Assembly (NCBI GenBank): GCA_002812745.2
Contig: NCSJ02000397.1
Coordinates: 1 to 36,682, forward strand
Direction: 5' to 3'
DNA length: 36,682 nucleotides
DNA from: Scytalidium lignicola
Lineage: Eukaryota; Ascomycota; Leotiomycetes
The translations under genes were made by a program, and so were the position numbers. Shown one piece after another: positions 10,573-21,751 of this stretch (positions within the stretch are counted from its first letter, which is position 1; each line of letters begins with the position of its first letter). Under the pieces are notes generated by a model, which was not told the DNA's origin, ran no database searches, and saw nothing but the letters and a program-made list of their open reading frames with translations.

Positions 10573-12535
10573 TTATCTCGTCTCCTTTCCTCCAGTTAGT
10601 TTCTTCCCCTCATCATCGTCATCGCTTCCATCCTCGGACCAACGATCTCCATCCTCACCAACTGCGAAAATCGTCTCTCCATCTAGAGAATCTCTTGGGA
10701 TATCTTTACTCGCGGCTCCTCCATTAGCAGCATTGTTTGCAGCAGGAGCCCGGGGCGGAGGATCGTATCTGGGACCCTCCTGCCCAGGTTGAGTTCGATC
10801 ACCCTGATGCGCAGCAGCGATCTCCGGATCATCATCATCATCTAGACCATCTGCACCAAAATCGGCAATCTCAAATCCCTCATCGTCTTGTGCGATCTCA
10901 TCACTCATAGCGAACCGCCTGTTATTCGCAGTTGGCCTCCATAGATAGGCAATAAAGATAACGTCGGCGAGATAAACGAGATTCAGCCAGCCGTCTAGGA
11001 TGAACCAGCGAGTTTGCCAATGGAATGGGACAAAATTTGGATCCGAAGTAGAGGCAAATGTAAAGGAGTTGAAGAAAAAGAAGGCGAAAATTATGAGGAT
11101 GGAGCCGAGGATACACCACCATAGTTTGCGGTACATGCCGGCTTTGACATGCTGTTTTCTTTCGTTGAGGTCTTTCATCGTGGCGGTGAGTGAGTTGAGC
11201 GTCCAGACATAGAAGGCTGTCAAAGTTCCTGCTAAGGGTAAGATTATGAAGAGCACAAGAGGTCCTGATCTTTTGTTAGCATTATAGAACTAATATAAAA
11301 TAGTGGTCTTAGCTGACCTGCATGCTCCGGCGTTATGGTTAAACTAGCAATTGAGTAGATTAGGCCAAAAACGAAATGCGCTCCAGCCAGCCACCGGACA
11401 TAGATCATGGTCCTGCCTAGGGTGGGCTTGACAACACCATAACCCATACAAACAATAAGAAGAAGGAAGAAAGAGAAAGAATTTCGACCAGCGTTCAAGA
11501 TTGCTACTACAATCATAAGTACATTAGAGCCGATGTTCGAACCGGATCGATTGAGGTGGTCTAAGATCTGTCAGTAATCATCATATCAATAGGGGATGGT
11601 CTAACTACCGTAGAATCCCCAAGTCATTAGCATTTCAACAATCAAGAATATAATTATCGCTGTGATGTAGTTTTGAACAGGCACTACCAATCATATTAGT
11701 AATCTAGGAGAATCGTAGAATTAGGGGTATCTAACAGATATCATGTCGATGCTGAGCATACAAGAATGCCCAAAACCTAGAGAAAAGTTAGAAATTATAA
11801 TGACACTTTGTATAATATTTACGTACGCTCCAACAACAGCATACGCGATTGTGATTCCACCGTAAAATGGAAGCTTGGCGATCTGAGCACCAGGTAGTTC
11901 TCCGTAGGCATTCCGAAACTCTACCACGGCCATATATTTCGCATCATTAGGAGAATACACTGTGGTACCAACGCAATAATACCCAGTCTTCTTGATTGGG
12001 TAGTTTATTGGTAGCGGGGGGTCCTTCAGATGTATCGCTTTGGTGTAGATTAGGTTGATAGATTTATCCGTCGCATTAGGAGCTAGGATGAATTCGCCCG
12101 TCTGATTGCTATTACAGAAGCCATTGTTGATTGTTTCGGGGTCGCAAATATATTCCTTCTATGATCTGTGTTAGCCCATGCTCCGAACGTGACTCCATGT
12201 TAACCATACGAATTCCGAATCTGCCGTAGGGAATACACCTATAAGTGGCTCATCCTTCCATTCAAATACCACGAAGCTAGCAATGGGATCTGAATCATCT
12301 TCTGTAGTATTCTTTATAAAATTGATCAGGATATGTGGATCAACCGCTCCTCCCCAAGCTTTCCGGCTGTACATTCCTTCGCATACTTGGCGGTTATCGT
12401 CCGACTGGTCCTTCCCGCATTGTCAGAATATTCTTTGGTTCTGCAGGACTGTTGACTTACTATCGTAACTTCCAAAGCGCGGGCTGTCAGACATGACAGC
12501 CCTAGTAGTAAAAGTCCATGAAGCTGGCTCCTCAT
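10573..12535 (-). CDS. PTM1: GOST-family seven-transmembrane protein (PTM1/TMEM87-like)
   Basis: Golgi/endosomal membrane protein of 550 aa. CDS complement(join(10573..11264, 11318..11560, 11609..11683, 11736..11776, 11827..12158, 12210..12404, 12461..12535)); all six introns are 48-56 nt, mostly with clear branch points. It begins with a signal peptide (residues 1-20, cut near ALEVTI), then a luminal domain with paired Cys and the VCEGMYSRKAWGG motif, then seven membrane helices including the hallmark FFLLLIVCMGYGVVKPTLG, IYVRWLAG and WQTRWFILDGWLN blocks. The cytoplasmic tail is acidic and low in complexity (DEIAQDDEGFEI, then an Asp run). GOST proteins act in Golgi-endosome trafficking; the precise role of Ptm1 is not settled. 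It is divergent from NCS2 with only 337 bp between start codons. Confidence 0.93.
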
Positions 12536-12872
12536 AGCTGTGACAGCCTTGTACTATTAGTGCCCAGGATGGCCTTAATAGCTCGGAATCTGAGGACTGA
12601 TCACTTGAAGCTGGATCATCCGATATAAAGAATACAATTTCTAAATATCTTTCCAGAACATCCAAATAGGGACAGCTCAGTTGATGCAGGTCATGGCCGC
12701 ATTAAAGAATATTGGGGTATTTTAGCTTTGAGCTTCGAAACGTCAACGTATGCTCCTCCTGGTCGGGTTTGGACTGGGTGCACGGGCCACAAGGCAGCCT
12801 TCAAAGCCTTGTCTATTTTAAATCCAAAAAATTATGACAACCATTTGGGTCTTTATGCAGAACACCAGTAAC
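12536..12872. promoter_or_regulatory. Shared divergent promoter region of PTM1-like and NCS2 genes
   Basis: 337 bp between the two start codons. No ORF of interest and no motif that I can assign with confidence. By position it must carry both promoters and both 5' leaders. Confidence 0.5.
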
Positions 12873-14087
12873 ATGGCAGATTCAATAAATCGGATACCAA
12901 TAGATGGAGTAACCAATACGTGCNAAAAAATGTAATGAACATCAGGCGACTCTCAAAATTCGGTCGGAGCAAGTTTGTCAGTATGTTTGGCTTATTATTA
13001 TATCACTACTTCGTTAGGCATAATTCTAACACTGAAAAGGGAATGTTTCTCTAAATATATTAACACCAAAGCTGTGAAACGGCTTGAGGCATATGGAGTG
13101 CGGAGAAATTCAGGAAATATACCAAAGCAGCTACTGGTACCTCTCTCCTTTGGGACTTCTTCCTCATCATTGTTGCACATACTAGATCAACACCTCCAAG
13201 AGCAAGAGAAGAAAAACAGTCGCATGAAAGGAACTACTTATGAATTGCACGTGGTGTATATCGATATATACCTAGCTGAGGTGGATAGAGGGAGTTCGTC
13301 TGAAATTTTAGAGCGATTCAGGGCTCGATATCCGAGGCACAGATATTCTTCCCACGGCCTAGAAGATGCTCTTCTAATAGAATCTATCAATTGGAGCACT
13401 TTGAAACTACCGCAGTTTCAATCTTTAGATTCCAACAGACCGCTGGGTGAACAACTTCAAGAAATATTAACCTCAGTACCATCGGCGACATCAAGAGCTG
13501 ATATTGTCTCTACCTTGCTAACCCGACTGCTAGTGGATATTGCACAGCGAAATAAATGCGAAAGTATTCTTTTTGCGGACTCAACTACACGTCTTGCAGA
13601 AAGGACCCTTACAGAGACGGCGAAAGGTCGGGGTTTCTCGCTGCCGTGGCAAGTCTCTGATGGAATTTCTCCTTATGGGGTCGGGTTCTACTATCCTCTA
13701 AGAGACCTCTTAAAGAAAGAGCTAGTTACCTTTACTACTTTAACATCGCCTCTTCTAACAGACCTGGTATTAAAACAAGATAAAATTTCTGAAGTATCTA
13801 CCTCTTCAAAGGCAGTTACTATTGATGATCTCATGACGCAGTACTTCGAGTCCGTCGAGGAACATTATCCAAGCATAGTTGCAAATGTTGTGAGGACATC
13901 AAGCAAACTGAAGCCTCTTCCTCAAGATGGCGACATATCCTGTTGCCTCTGCGGGCTGCCAGTCGCTGGAGGCACTGATGGAATCTATGGATGGTCCGGT
14001 GATCAAAATTCGGTTTCACGGACTCCGAGGAGCGATTTTCAAGATGATGTGCTATGTTATGGATGCTCAAGATCTATCAATGGCTGA
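12873..14087 (+). CDS. ncs2: Cytoplasmic tRNA 2-thiolation protein 2 (Ncs2/Ctu2), frame interrupted by an N
   Basis: Partner of Ncs6 in the complex that thiolates wobble U34 of the Lys, Glu and Gln tRNAs, using sulfur from the Urm1 pathway. CDS join(12873..12980, 13040..14087), 384 aa if one surplus base is removed. Exon 1 reads MADSINRIPIDGVTNTC, then an N plus six A (7 nt), then CNEHQATLKIRSEQVC; a 6-nt gap would give the expected zinc-binding CxxC. The 59-nt intron has a GTATGT donor and a CTAAC branch and rejoins as QECFSKYINTK. The PP-loop-like SFGTSSSSLL and the C-terminal zinc-ribbon pairs (CCLCG and CYGC) are present. I read the break as a sequencing or assembly artefact, not a pseudogene, because everything downstream is intact. 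Confidence 0.93.
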
Positions 14088-14265
14088 AGCATATCAATAA
14101 TCGCTACAAGAGAATATGACAGCACCCCTCCCTGGTATATCCAACGGAAAGGTTTGAAGGAAGAACGGGTCTCCGATTTTGAAATCAACGCCAAATACAA
14201 TGCAGATCCAATATGTACAAGAGCCTATCCATGACCGAGAGAAATTGACTAGCCTCAATGAACCT

Positions 14266-15357
14266 CTAAACCTGTTCTTTCAGTGAGGGTATTATCTTTC
14301 CCTCAACCTTCCTCATCAGCTTGTTGGTTTGCTCTGCAAGACTGAGCGTTAGGATCGTGTGAGGTAATATTCTTGCCAAATGAGGCAAAAATCCCTTGTA
14401 GATAGCAAGGAACCCTTCCGTCTTTACTGTCTTTGCAAGACAGTCAAAGACTCCTTTATACAGGTTTCCATTCTGGTTATACATCCGAGACATTATAGTA
14501 TCTGAACTCCGGGTTAGCACTTAGATTAGAGGTACTTAAATGAAAACGTTACCTGGAGGATGCATGACACAGCAGACAACGAACCCGCTTGCCGTGCTAC
14601 TAGCTAGATGGAGTGCGGGTCCTTCTTCCATCCCAAGATGCTTCACGAGCCGCCTCTTTGCAAAGAAATATGTTGGTAATTGAACCGAACTGCCGAAACC
14701 GGTTCGAACCATAGCCGCACCAACACCTCTGTACAATCCCCGCACTCCCTCGCCGCTGTATATTTGCCGCATACCATCGAGAGCATTTTTATATTTATGC
14801 TGTGTTCCCACTGGTGCAAAAGGTGAGAAGCTTTGCAGCCTTGTCTTCACAAGGAAGAAAGGACTTCCAGCAGCAGCCCCCAAAATTCCAGACGAAGCCC
14901 CTGCGAACACATTAACACCAAGGCTTTGTGTTTTCGGGTCGTTGAATATGGCGGATGTTAATGTATGTCGTATTGGTTCGTAAAAGCCAAGACGGCAGCC
15001 ATTGAGCAGAATTTGGTAGATATAGGCAGCGCCAATTCCGCGATATATTCCCCGGAGACCTTCATTTCGGACTATGACTGATACACCATGGAAAGGCCCT
15101 TTGTACATACGCGGCTGCAGACCTTTTTCTTGAAGTTCACCTTGTAACTGCATGCTGTAAAAATAGCTATTAGCTTTTGAATCTAATATACGATTTTTCT
15201 CCGCGCCAACTCACCGAATCTTGACGGTCTCAAAAGGGTGGGTTGCTGTGACTGCTCCACAAGCAGCAATGCCACCGGCAATGAAGGCTCTAAAAATAAT
15301 TGTTAGACTGTAAGGAAGCTTCACAAAAACCCGAACTTACCCCAAAGTTGTAGACAT
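14266..15357 (-). CDS. OAC1: Mitochondrial carrier, oxaloacetate/sulfate transporter Oac1
   Basis: Inner mitochondrial membrane carrier of 309 aa, CDS complement(join(14266..14501, 14553..15154, 15215..15289, 15341..15357)). Exon 1 has only 17 nt (MSTTLG). The three carrier repeats show their signatures: THPFETVKIR in repeat 1, SPFFLVKTR in repeat 2, and MHPPDTIMSR in repeat 3, the last created by joining exons 3 and 4 (CCAG plus ATACTATA). The hydrophobic Phe in place of the acidic residue of repeat 2 is typical of Oac1 relatives. Yeast Oac1 carries oxaloacetate, sulfate and isopropylmalate; the substrate here is inferred from family. Introns are 51, 60 and 51 nt. It is divergent from SWD2 with 520 bp between starts. 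Confidence 0.9.
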
Positions 15358-15877
15358 TCTCACCCTTCCGCCACCAAGAGGCAATCTTCGAACTTTCTAT
15401 AGTCGCGTCGCCAACCCGAAACTAGTGAATCTGTTGAATTACGGTCTGTCCACAGCATACAATATGTACCCCAGGTCGCTTAAGCTTCTCAGACCAAAGT
15501 TATATACAGGGATACTGTGGACTCAATAATCCTTCATTCTCCTAAAACGGAGATAATTGTAAGGCTTATGGGGTCCGAAGATAGAGACGCAAATCTGTCA
15601 GCCGCGTAAGGATTAGTTGTAGGGCTGCGGCATCGGATCTCCGGGATGAGACTAATTAGTATTCACTTCGCTCCATTGGATTTTCAGGTACAAACTGGGG
15701 TATTTGTGCCTAATAATCCAGGCACATATAAATTTCGAGCTGGATCTAATTACTTGCCTTTTCAGTCGAAGGCTCTTCAAGAGCGCAGAGTTGATATTGA
15801 TCACGTGAAACTAAAGATGTTCCCTAGGAATATTAAAGACACGTAACAGAGGAAGAATAAAAGCTACATACACTACC
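15358..15877. promoter_or_regulatory. Shared divergent promoter region of OAC1 and SWD2
   Basis: 520 bp between start codons. A palindromic E-box TCACGTGA lies at 15801-15808, about 70 bp before the SWD2 ATG; in yeasts this is a Cbf1/bHLH-type site, so the link is an inference. A short open frame at 15646-15846 has no family resemblance. Confidence 0.5.
15801..15808. promoter_or_regulatory. E-box palindrome TCACGTGA upstream of SWD2
   Basis: Perfect 8-bp palindrome with a CACGTG core, 70 bp upstream of the SWD2 start codon. It matches the site bound by Cbf1-type bHLH proteins in ascomycetes. Occupancy is not known. Confidence 0.4.
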
Positions 15878-17134
15878 ATGTCGTCGACACCTATGGCCAT
15901 AGACTCCCCAATGCCTCCAGCTGGGCTGGGCCTAGGGAGCCGACCGGCCAATGGAGCATTGGCAACAGCAAAAGTCATAGATATGATTTCACTGTTCCGC
16001 CCAACTAAAGTAAGAACGATTCAGGGTTTAAATGGATGGTTTCATGCTAACGTGTAGAAAGTTATTTCGTAGAGAGGCTTCTGGTTCTAGCAAACCAGGA
16101 CCAACATCCATTCTCTCTTTAGACTTCGATGACCCTGGAGAACTACTACTCACCTCTGAGAGTGACAACAGCCTCCAAATTTACAACCTAAAGGAAGGAA
16201 AACATAGTAAGACATGTTTGAGTCAGAAATATGGTGCTATGCATGCTATATTCGGCCATGCAAACAGCTGCATTATCCATTCCAGTACCAAAATAAACCG
16301 TGAGTTAAATATAGACCAAATCTCTGTCAATATATTAACAAGCCCAAAGATACTATTAGATACCTATCTACTCACGATAATTCATATCTTCGATATTTTG
16401 AGGGTCATGAAGACAATGTCACGTGTCTAGCACTCCATCCGGGGCAAGATACTTTCATCTCGTGCAGCGAGGACGACACAGTAAGACTCTGGGATGCAGG
16501 CTCCAAAAATGGTCTCGGCAAACTTTATTTGAAAGGTACGTATCTGGCAGCCTGGGACCCATCTGGAAACGTTTTTGCCGTAGCTTCACCAATCGCCCAG
16601 AGTGTCCTGCTCTACGATTTCCGCAACTTCGACAAGGAACCTTTTGCCACCTTTGACATCCTCGAACTGGCCCAAGGAGTGGGCCCAAATGCCATAACCA
16701 AAGGATGGAATAAGATAGAGTTCTCCAACGATGGGAAGCATTTGCTCCTTGGAACAACAGGCGATGGACATTTTCTTATAGATGCCTTCAATGGGTTTCT
16801 GAAATCATACCTTAAACTGGAAAGAGGAGGGACAAGGCGTCTAGGAGCCGGTGAACATAATCCACAAGGAATAGATCCCAGCGATGCCCTTTTACCCAGT
16901 ACAGGTGACTGTAGCTTCACACCCGATGGCCGATACGTTCTGAGCGGAATGAAGAGGGAAAATGTTGCAGTGTGGGATACATTGGCTGCAGCACCAGAAA
17001 AGAAGGGGTCTCCCGTCAACGAGCTTGAGTTCAAAGGCGAAGCAGCTGTGCTAGCAGTCAATCCTCGATATAACTTTTTTGCAACTGGCGATAAGGAGGT
17101 AGTTTTCTGGGTTCCAGATCCGCATGCCGCATAA
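15878..17134 (+). CDS. SWD2: WD40 protein Swd2/WDR82, COMPASS and CPF subunit
   Basis: WD40-repeat protein of 384 aa, CDS join(15878..16009, 16062..16299, 16350..17134). In yeast Swd2 belongs both to COMPASS (histone H3 Lys4 methyltransferase) and to the cleavage and polyadenylation factor. The N-terminal extension (about 35 residues, Pro/Gly-rich) is followed by FRPTKLFRRE, then the repeats SILSLDFDDPGELLLTSESD, SCSEDDTVRLWDA, YLAAWDPSGNVFAVASP and the conserved SVLLYDFRNFDKEPF. It ends with VFWVPDPHAA. Intron 1 has two AGs 4 nt apart (16056-16057 and 16060-16061); only the second keeps the frame. Intron 2 is 50 nt and joins KIN to HTIRYLS. The neighbour downstream is convergent. Confidence 0.93.
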
Positions 17135-17497
17135 TCTCAGGGTAGACAAAATTTTGAAGTTTTGTCAAAAGTTCTTGCTTTAAACTTCTGGAGGAGTCGA
17201 ATGAATGCATATCAAGGCGTTAAAACGGAGTCATGGGATGATCACATCCAGACTATACGGATGATTAGGTCTGTGAACTTGATACAGTATGCATTGGCGT
17301 TGGCTTGTTTAGAAAAGCAGGGAGTCTGTACAAGCTATTAAGTGATATAAATAGTCAGATAGACAAATTATCCTAGTGTTTTCCTTAACTCTACATATGG
17401 AAAAGGCGTATAGTATTGATAGTAATGTATCAATGGGTAAAACTTTGCTCTTCTAGATGAGGAGTGACTTTGAATACCTATTCAGCTATCTAATGGC
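17135..17497. other. Intergenic between convergent SWD2 and DUF1308 genes
   Basis: 363 bp between two stop codons. AT-rich 3' flanks; no gene, repeat or RNA signal recognised. Confidence 0.6.
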
Positions 17498-19064
17498 TTA
17501 CTGTCCCCTTCTTTGCTTCTCCTTTCCGATTAATGATCTAACTGTATGACATAGCCAGATATCAGGTCCCGTTTCATCTTCTCGCGTCCGATTAACCTCA
17601 ATAGTAGTCTCTATCTCTTTAGCAGCAGCTCGATTACTACTTATTGTTGTCCTCCCTGTAGCCCAGCCATACAAGAATACCGACTGGTTGATTGTCGACA
17701 GAATCGGGACTACCTTCTGAGCTATTGGAGGAAGATCAGACCTCAGTGCATCGATATCTATATCTTTTATTTCTATTGGGATTTTCCAGTCCTTTGGGAC
17801 ATCATATTCAGAAAGCTCTTGAAACCCATTTATCCGTTGTTCATGCGTAAGCACTTTACTCTCCTCGGAATCATCCATCAGTAAAGCACTTCTTTTCTTC
17901 TCCGTCTCTGTGCCTATGAGATCTACAATCTCATGCATTCTTTTCGCAGCATTCCGTGAACACACTAGATATTTCGAGCCACACGCTGGCCATAAACTAC
18001 TTGGCAGCAGCTTTTCTTTCTCTTCCGTTTCTATTTGTTTTGATATTGCCTTATTGTGCCAGTCTTCCTTCTCTACCTGACCATGAGAGAGGTCACTTAC
18101 AAAAGCAAGTAATATGGTGCAGTCCACATTAAGAATATCAGAAAAATTCTCGAATTCACTCTCAGAAGCCAACCGTTCAAGAAAATCTGCTATCAACGGG
18201 GGATCTGGTATATTTTCTTTGGTTTGTATTGTTATTCCTAGAGCCTTCACTTGCTCAAGGACACTTGCAACTTCCCTCTGCACAGGAAGCTCGATTCTAG
18301 GGAGGACAAGACGAACACTAGGGTGTTGGTAGCGTATCCTAATAGACCGTGATGCTTTTATGAGAGCTTCTGCTTGTTTTAAGAGTCCATCAGGCTCATC
18401 ATCGTCGTCATCGCCAGGGTGGCTGTAATCTTCATCCTCATCCTCTGAATCATCTTCGACCCACCCAGCTTTTGCCAGATCATAGATAATTCTCTTTTCA
18501 GTAATAGTAGATACTTTAGTCCATTCTAAACCATTTTTGGAAACAACATCAATCATTGCGCTGTGATGTTTATTTTGTCTCTCTCTTGGGATAATATCAC
18601 CATTTGTGGGACCTTGATGCTTCTGAGAAGGGTTCCAGTAAAAGCGTTTTTTGAAAGCAACCACGCCTGAACAACTTTTGGCTGTTGACCATACGGCCTC
18701 ATAAAATGGGAAATTTGATGATCTTAATGTATGCACTGTCTTCTCAGCTTGAGGATCTGCATTATTCAGCTATATTACAAGTTAACCTCATGATATCCAT
18801 ATAAATCCTCGCTTGAGAATCTTTTACCCTCTCGAGAGACTTCAACTCAGAGAGCAAGCCGCCTTTGAAACGACGGAGCTCAACTGGGTTATCCTTTTTC
18901 TTCTCGTTCGTCAATAATTCAAATTGCTCTAGCTCCTGTAGGATGGTTTTGCACCTTTGCTGCAAATCTGATACATTTCTCCCTGCAACCCCAGAAGCAG
19001 ATATTTCAAGAGAAGCGATATCCTCATGGATAAATGAGTCATCTCCTCTCATCTTGCTTCTCAT
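17498..19064 (-). CDS. DUF1308 (UPF0415, PIN-like) domain protein
   Basis: Conserved eukaryotic protein of 502 aa, CDS complement(join(17498..18769, 18828..19064)). The human relative is the UPF0415 protein C7orf25; the C-terminal domain is considered PIN-nuclease-like, but no function is established. The 58-nt intron (GTAAAA donor, TTAAC branch, TATAG acceptor) joins ELKSLER to LNNADPQAEKTVHTLRSSNF, after which the family block LPFYEAVW-like (NFPFYEAVW) and a KKRFYW motif appear. Reading through the intron would stop at once (NIAE stop), which supports the splice. An acidic stretch (DDSEDEDEDY, then DDDDDEPDG) lies near residue 190. The C-terminal part contains SVFLYGWATGRTT. It shares a 209-bp promoter region with Srp9-21. 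Confidence 0.85.
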
Positions 19065-19273
19065 TATGGCTGAAAGAAAAATATATTTGACAAGAGGATA
19101 GGTAGCGTCGACAAATAGCTAGAAGTTGTGTCATCTCACACTAGCTGCCGCCTGCGCGGTTCAAGAGCCGCACCTTACCGGTACCGTACTGTAAAATGCC
19201 CGCTTCCAAAATCTACTTCCACGACTCGAGCTTCAATAGACAATCCCCTCAGATTGCATGAATTGAAGCCAAG

Positions 19274-19893
19274 ATGCCATACCTAGAGACAGCTCAAGAT
19301 TGGTTAACCCAATCAACACTCCTTCTTCAAGCTAGACCAACCACAGTAGGTTTTTGCACCGCTTTCTTTCCTTCCCCTCTCCCCCTCCCCCTCTTCCCCT
19401 CATAGCTATGCCTCCTGCTTAACGGTCGGCCTTCCAGACCCGAATAACAACAAAATATAATATCGCCCACGCCGATCCTTCCAAAAAATCAAAACGACAA
19501 CGCCGCCCTCCCAAGACTAACCCTAACACTGATGCCCCCACCTCCACTACTCCTGCAGAGCAAGCCCAAAATGCAGCACCCCGTGGTACCCTTACGCTGA
19601 AGACCTACGATCTAGCGTCAAACACCACGCTAAAATACAGAACTACAAGAGGTGCAGAAGTCTCTAGGTTGATACAAATACTCGGACGTGTCGCGCGACC
19701 TATGTGTGGGCTACCAGAGGTGAAGGAAGAAGTCGGAGATGCTGCAGCAACCGCTGGGGATGCAATGGTTTTGGATGGAGGTTCAGGATCTGGTGTTGCT
19801 ACTCCTCTTACCGAAGCAGCCAAGCCAAAGGGCGGAGCTGGGCAGCAAGGAGGAGCAGGTGGAAAGAAGGGAAAGAAGAAGGGGAAGAAATGA
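19274..19893 (+). CDS. SRP21: Signal recognition particle subunit Srp9-21
   Basis: Fungal SRP9/SRP21 homologue of 175 aa, an Alu-domain protein of the signal recognition particle. CDS join(19274..19345, 19438..19893). Exon 1 encodes MPYLETAQDWLTQSTLLLQA plus RPTT, and exon 2 continues TRITTKYNIAHAD; both halves match the family. The core (LTLKTYDLASNTTLKYRTTR, then EVSRLIQILGRVAR) is the SRP9 fold. A Gly/Lys-rich tail ends in KKGKKKGKK, as in other fungal members, and could contact RNA. The 92-nt intron is unusual in carrying a long C/T tract (about 19362-19400) before a TTAAC branch and a CCAG acceptor. Its 3' neighbour RNR2 is convergent. Confidence 0.9.
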
Positions 19894-20310
19894 TATCTGC
19901 ATTGTGTTCAACGTAGTCTAGATATTGCACAGCTTGCGTGCGGGAACTCATGGATGGCGTTTTGGCATTACTGGAGTAGGTTCATACATAAAAATGATAT
20001 CCATCTCACACTGCGGCATGATGATTCAGATCTGGCACAAGTCTTGAGTTATTGGGTATATTCGCAGTTATCTTTCGACGTCAACCAGCCTCCCATCCTT
20101 CATAATAGTTGTCGTCTGAGTCTCCCAATACCAAATCCTAGACTCCAACAACGCCCATTAACATTATGACAAACAAATATATACACACTAAGCAACACAT
20201 ATATGCACCTCCATACCCATGCCATCTATGCAGAGTTTTCGCGAGCAAACAGTGAGAAGAGAGATAAGGCGATGATGACAATGGTGGTGAAAAAAGAAAT
20301 GAGGAGAGAT
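19894..20310. other. Intergenic between convergent SRP21 and RNR2 genes
   Basis: 417 bp of 3' flanking sequence for both genes. No gene or RNA signal recognised. Confidence 0.6.
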
Positions 20311-21751
20311 TTAAAAATCGTCGTCAAAAGTAAAAGCTCCCCCATTTACTGGCTCAGCTTTAGCTGGTGCAGTTTCATCCTCTGGCTTCTTCTTCTGGGT
20401 GCTGTTCATGACACCTGCTTTCTGATAATCACCGACACGCTTCTCAAAGAAGTTTGTCTTGCCAGCAAGGGAAATATTCTCCATGAAGTCAAAAGGATTG
20501 GCTGACTTGTAATACTTCTCATTACCAAGTGCAACCAAAAGACGATCAGCAACGAACTCAATATATTGCTTCATGAGGTTTGAATTCATCCCAAGTAAGG
20601 CACAAGGAAGTGCCTCAGTTAAAAACTCCTGCTCAATCATAACGGCTTCAGTGATGAGATCTTGGATAGCTTGCTTGCTTGGGCGATGGTTGAGGTGGGA
20701 GAAGAGAAGGCATGCAAAGTCAGTGTGAAGACCCTCGTCCCGAGAAATAAGCTCATTTGAGAAGGTGAGGCCAGCCATGAGACCACGCTTCTTGAGCCAA
20801 AAGATAGCAGCGAATGAACCGCTAAAGAAAATGCCTTCTACAGCAGCGAATGCGACTAGACGTTGAGCAAAGGTAGACTTCTTGTCTTGAATCCATCGGA
20901 CAGCCCAGTCAGCCTTCTTCTTAATGCATGGAACTGATATCACGTGTTAGCAACCCAATTCATTTGTTGATCACTTAGTATCATACCAGTTTCAATAGCG
21001 TTAAACAAATATGTCCGTTGCGCCTGCTCCTTGATGTATGTATCGATGAGCAGAGAGTATGTTTCTGAGTGGATGTTCTCCATCATAATTTGAAATCCAT
21101 AAAAGCAACGAGCTTCAGGGATTTGAACTTCACCGCTGAAACGTTCAACAAGGTTCTCATTGACAATTCCATCCGAGGCCGCGAAGAACGCGAGAACATG
21201 TGAGATGAAGTATCGCTCATCATCATTTAGTCTGTTATTCCAATCATGAAGATCCTTAGAGAGGTCAATTTCTTCGGCCGTCCAGAAGGAAGCCTCAGCC
21301 TTCTTATACATTTGCCAGATCTATTATGAGAACGCATTAGCGTCTGCTCCTCTAAACACTTTACGCGAAAACGCGTCGGGGACGTGGATACTGACCTCAT
21401 GGTATTTGATAGGGAAAAGCACGAAGCGCTGGGGATTCTCTTGAAGGAGAGGTTCATCTGCCTCCTCAGGTTTTACTGTTGGTGTAACAGAGGGCTTAGC
21501 CACTGTTTTCGCATCGTCGACTAGCTTCTTCGTCTCAATCGCGGCGGAGTCAACAGTTGCATCGGTGTCAAATGGCGCGTTTTCTTTATCCGTCGTATTG
21601 AAATTGAGCTTCTTCACTGGTGAATCATTCATATTGAAGCTCTCAATCGCGGAGGCAGCCTAAGGAACTGAGAGTTAGTACTAGACTTGACGCGTCGGAG
21701 ATGACGTTGGCGACGACATACAGTTTTGGACGGTGTGACTTGGCTGGTCAT
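20311..21751 (-). CDS. RNR2: Ribonucleoside-diphosphate reductase small subunit (class I R2)
   Basis: Di-iron radical subunit of class I ribonucleotide reductase, 416 aa, which generates the tyrosyl radical used by the large subunit to make dNDPs. CDS complement(join(20311..20933, 20987..21320, 21396..21659, 21722..21751)). Metal ligands are visible as Asp148 (FFAASDG), Glu179 and His182 (MENIHSE), Glu242 (VEGIFFSG), Glu276 and His279 (DEGLHTDF); the radical Tyr is Tyr186 (HSETYSLL). The C-terminus FTFDDDF is the large-subunit docking tail. The N-terminal extension of about 95 residues is Ser/Thr/Pro-rich and fungal-like. Exon 1 is 30 nt; intron 1 has a perfect TACTAAC branch. ACGCGT elements lie upstream and in the first two introns, consistent with MBF control at G1/S. 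Confidence 0.97.
21363..21376. promoter_or_regulatory. Overlapping SCB/MCB-like elements inside RNR2 intron 2
   Basis: The string ACGCGAAAACGCGT combines CGCGAAA (SCB-like, 21364-21370) and ACGCGT (MCB, 21371-21376). It lies within intron 2 (21321-21395). A role in transcription is inferred only. Confidence 0.35.
21690..21695. promoter_or_regulatory. MCB element ACGCGT inside RNR2 intron 1
   Basis: Perfect ACGCGT in the first intron of RNR2 (21660-21721), close to the start codon. It matches the MluI cell-cycle box bound by MBF. Confidence 0.4.
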
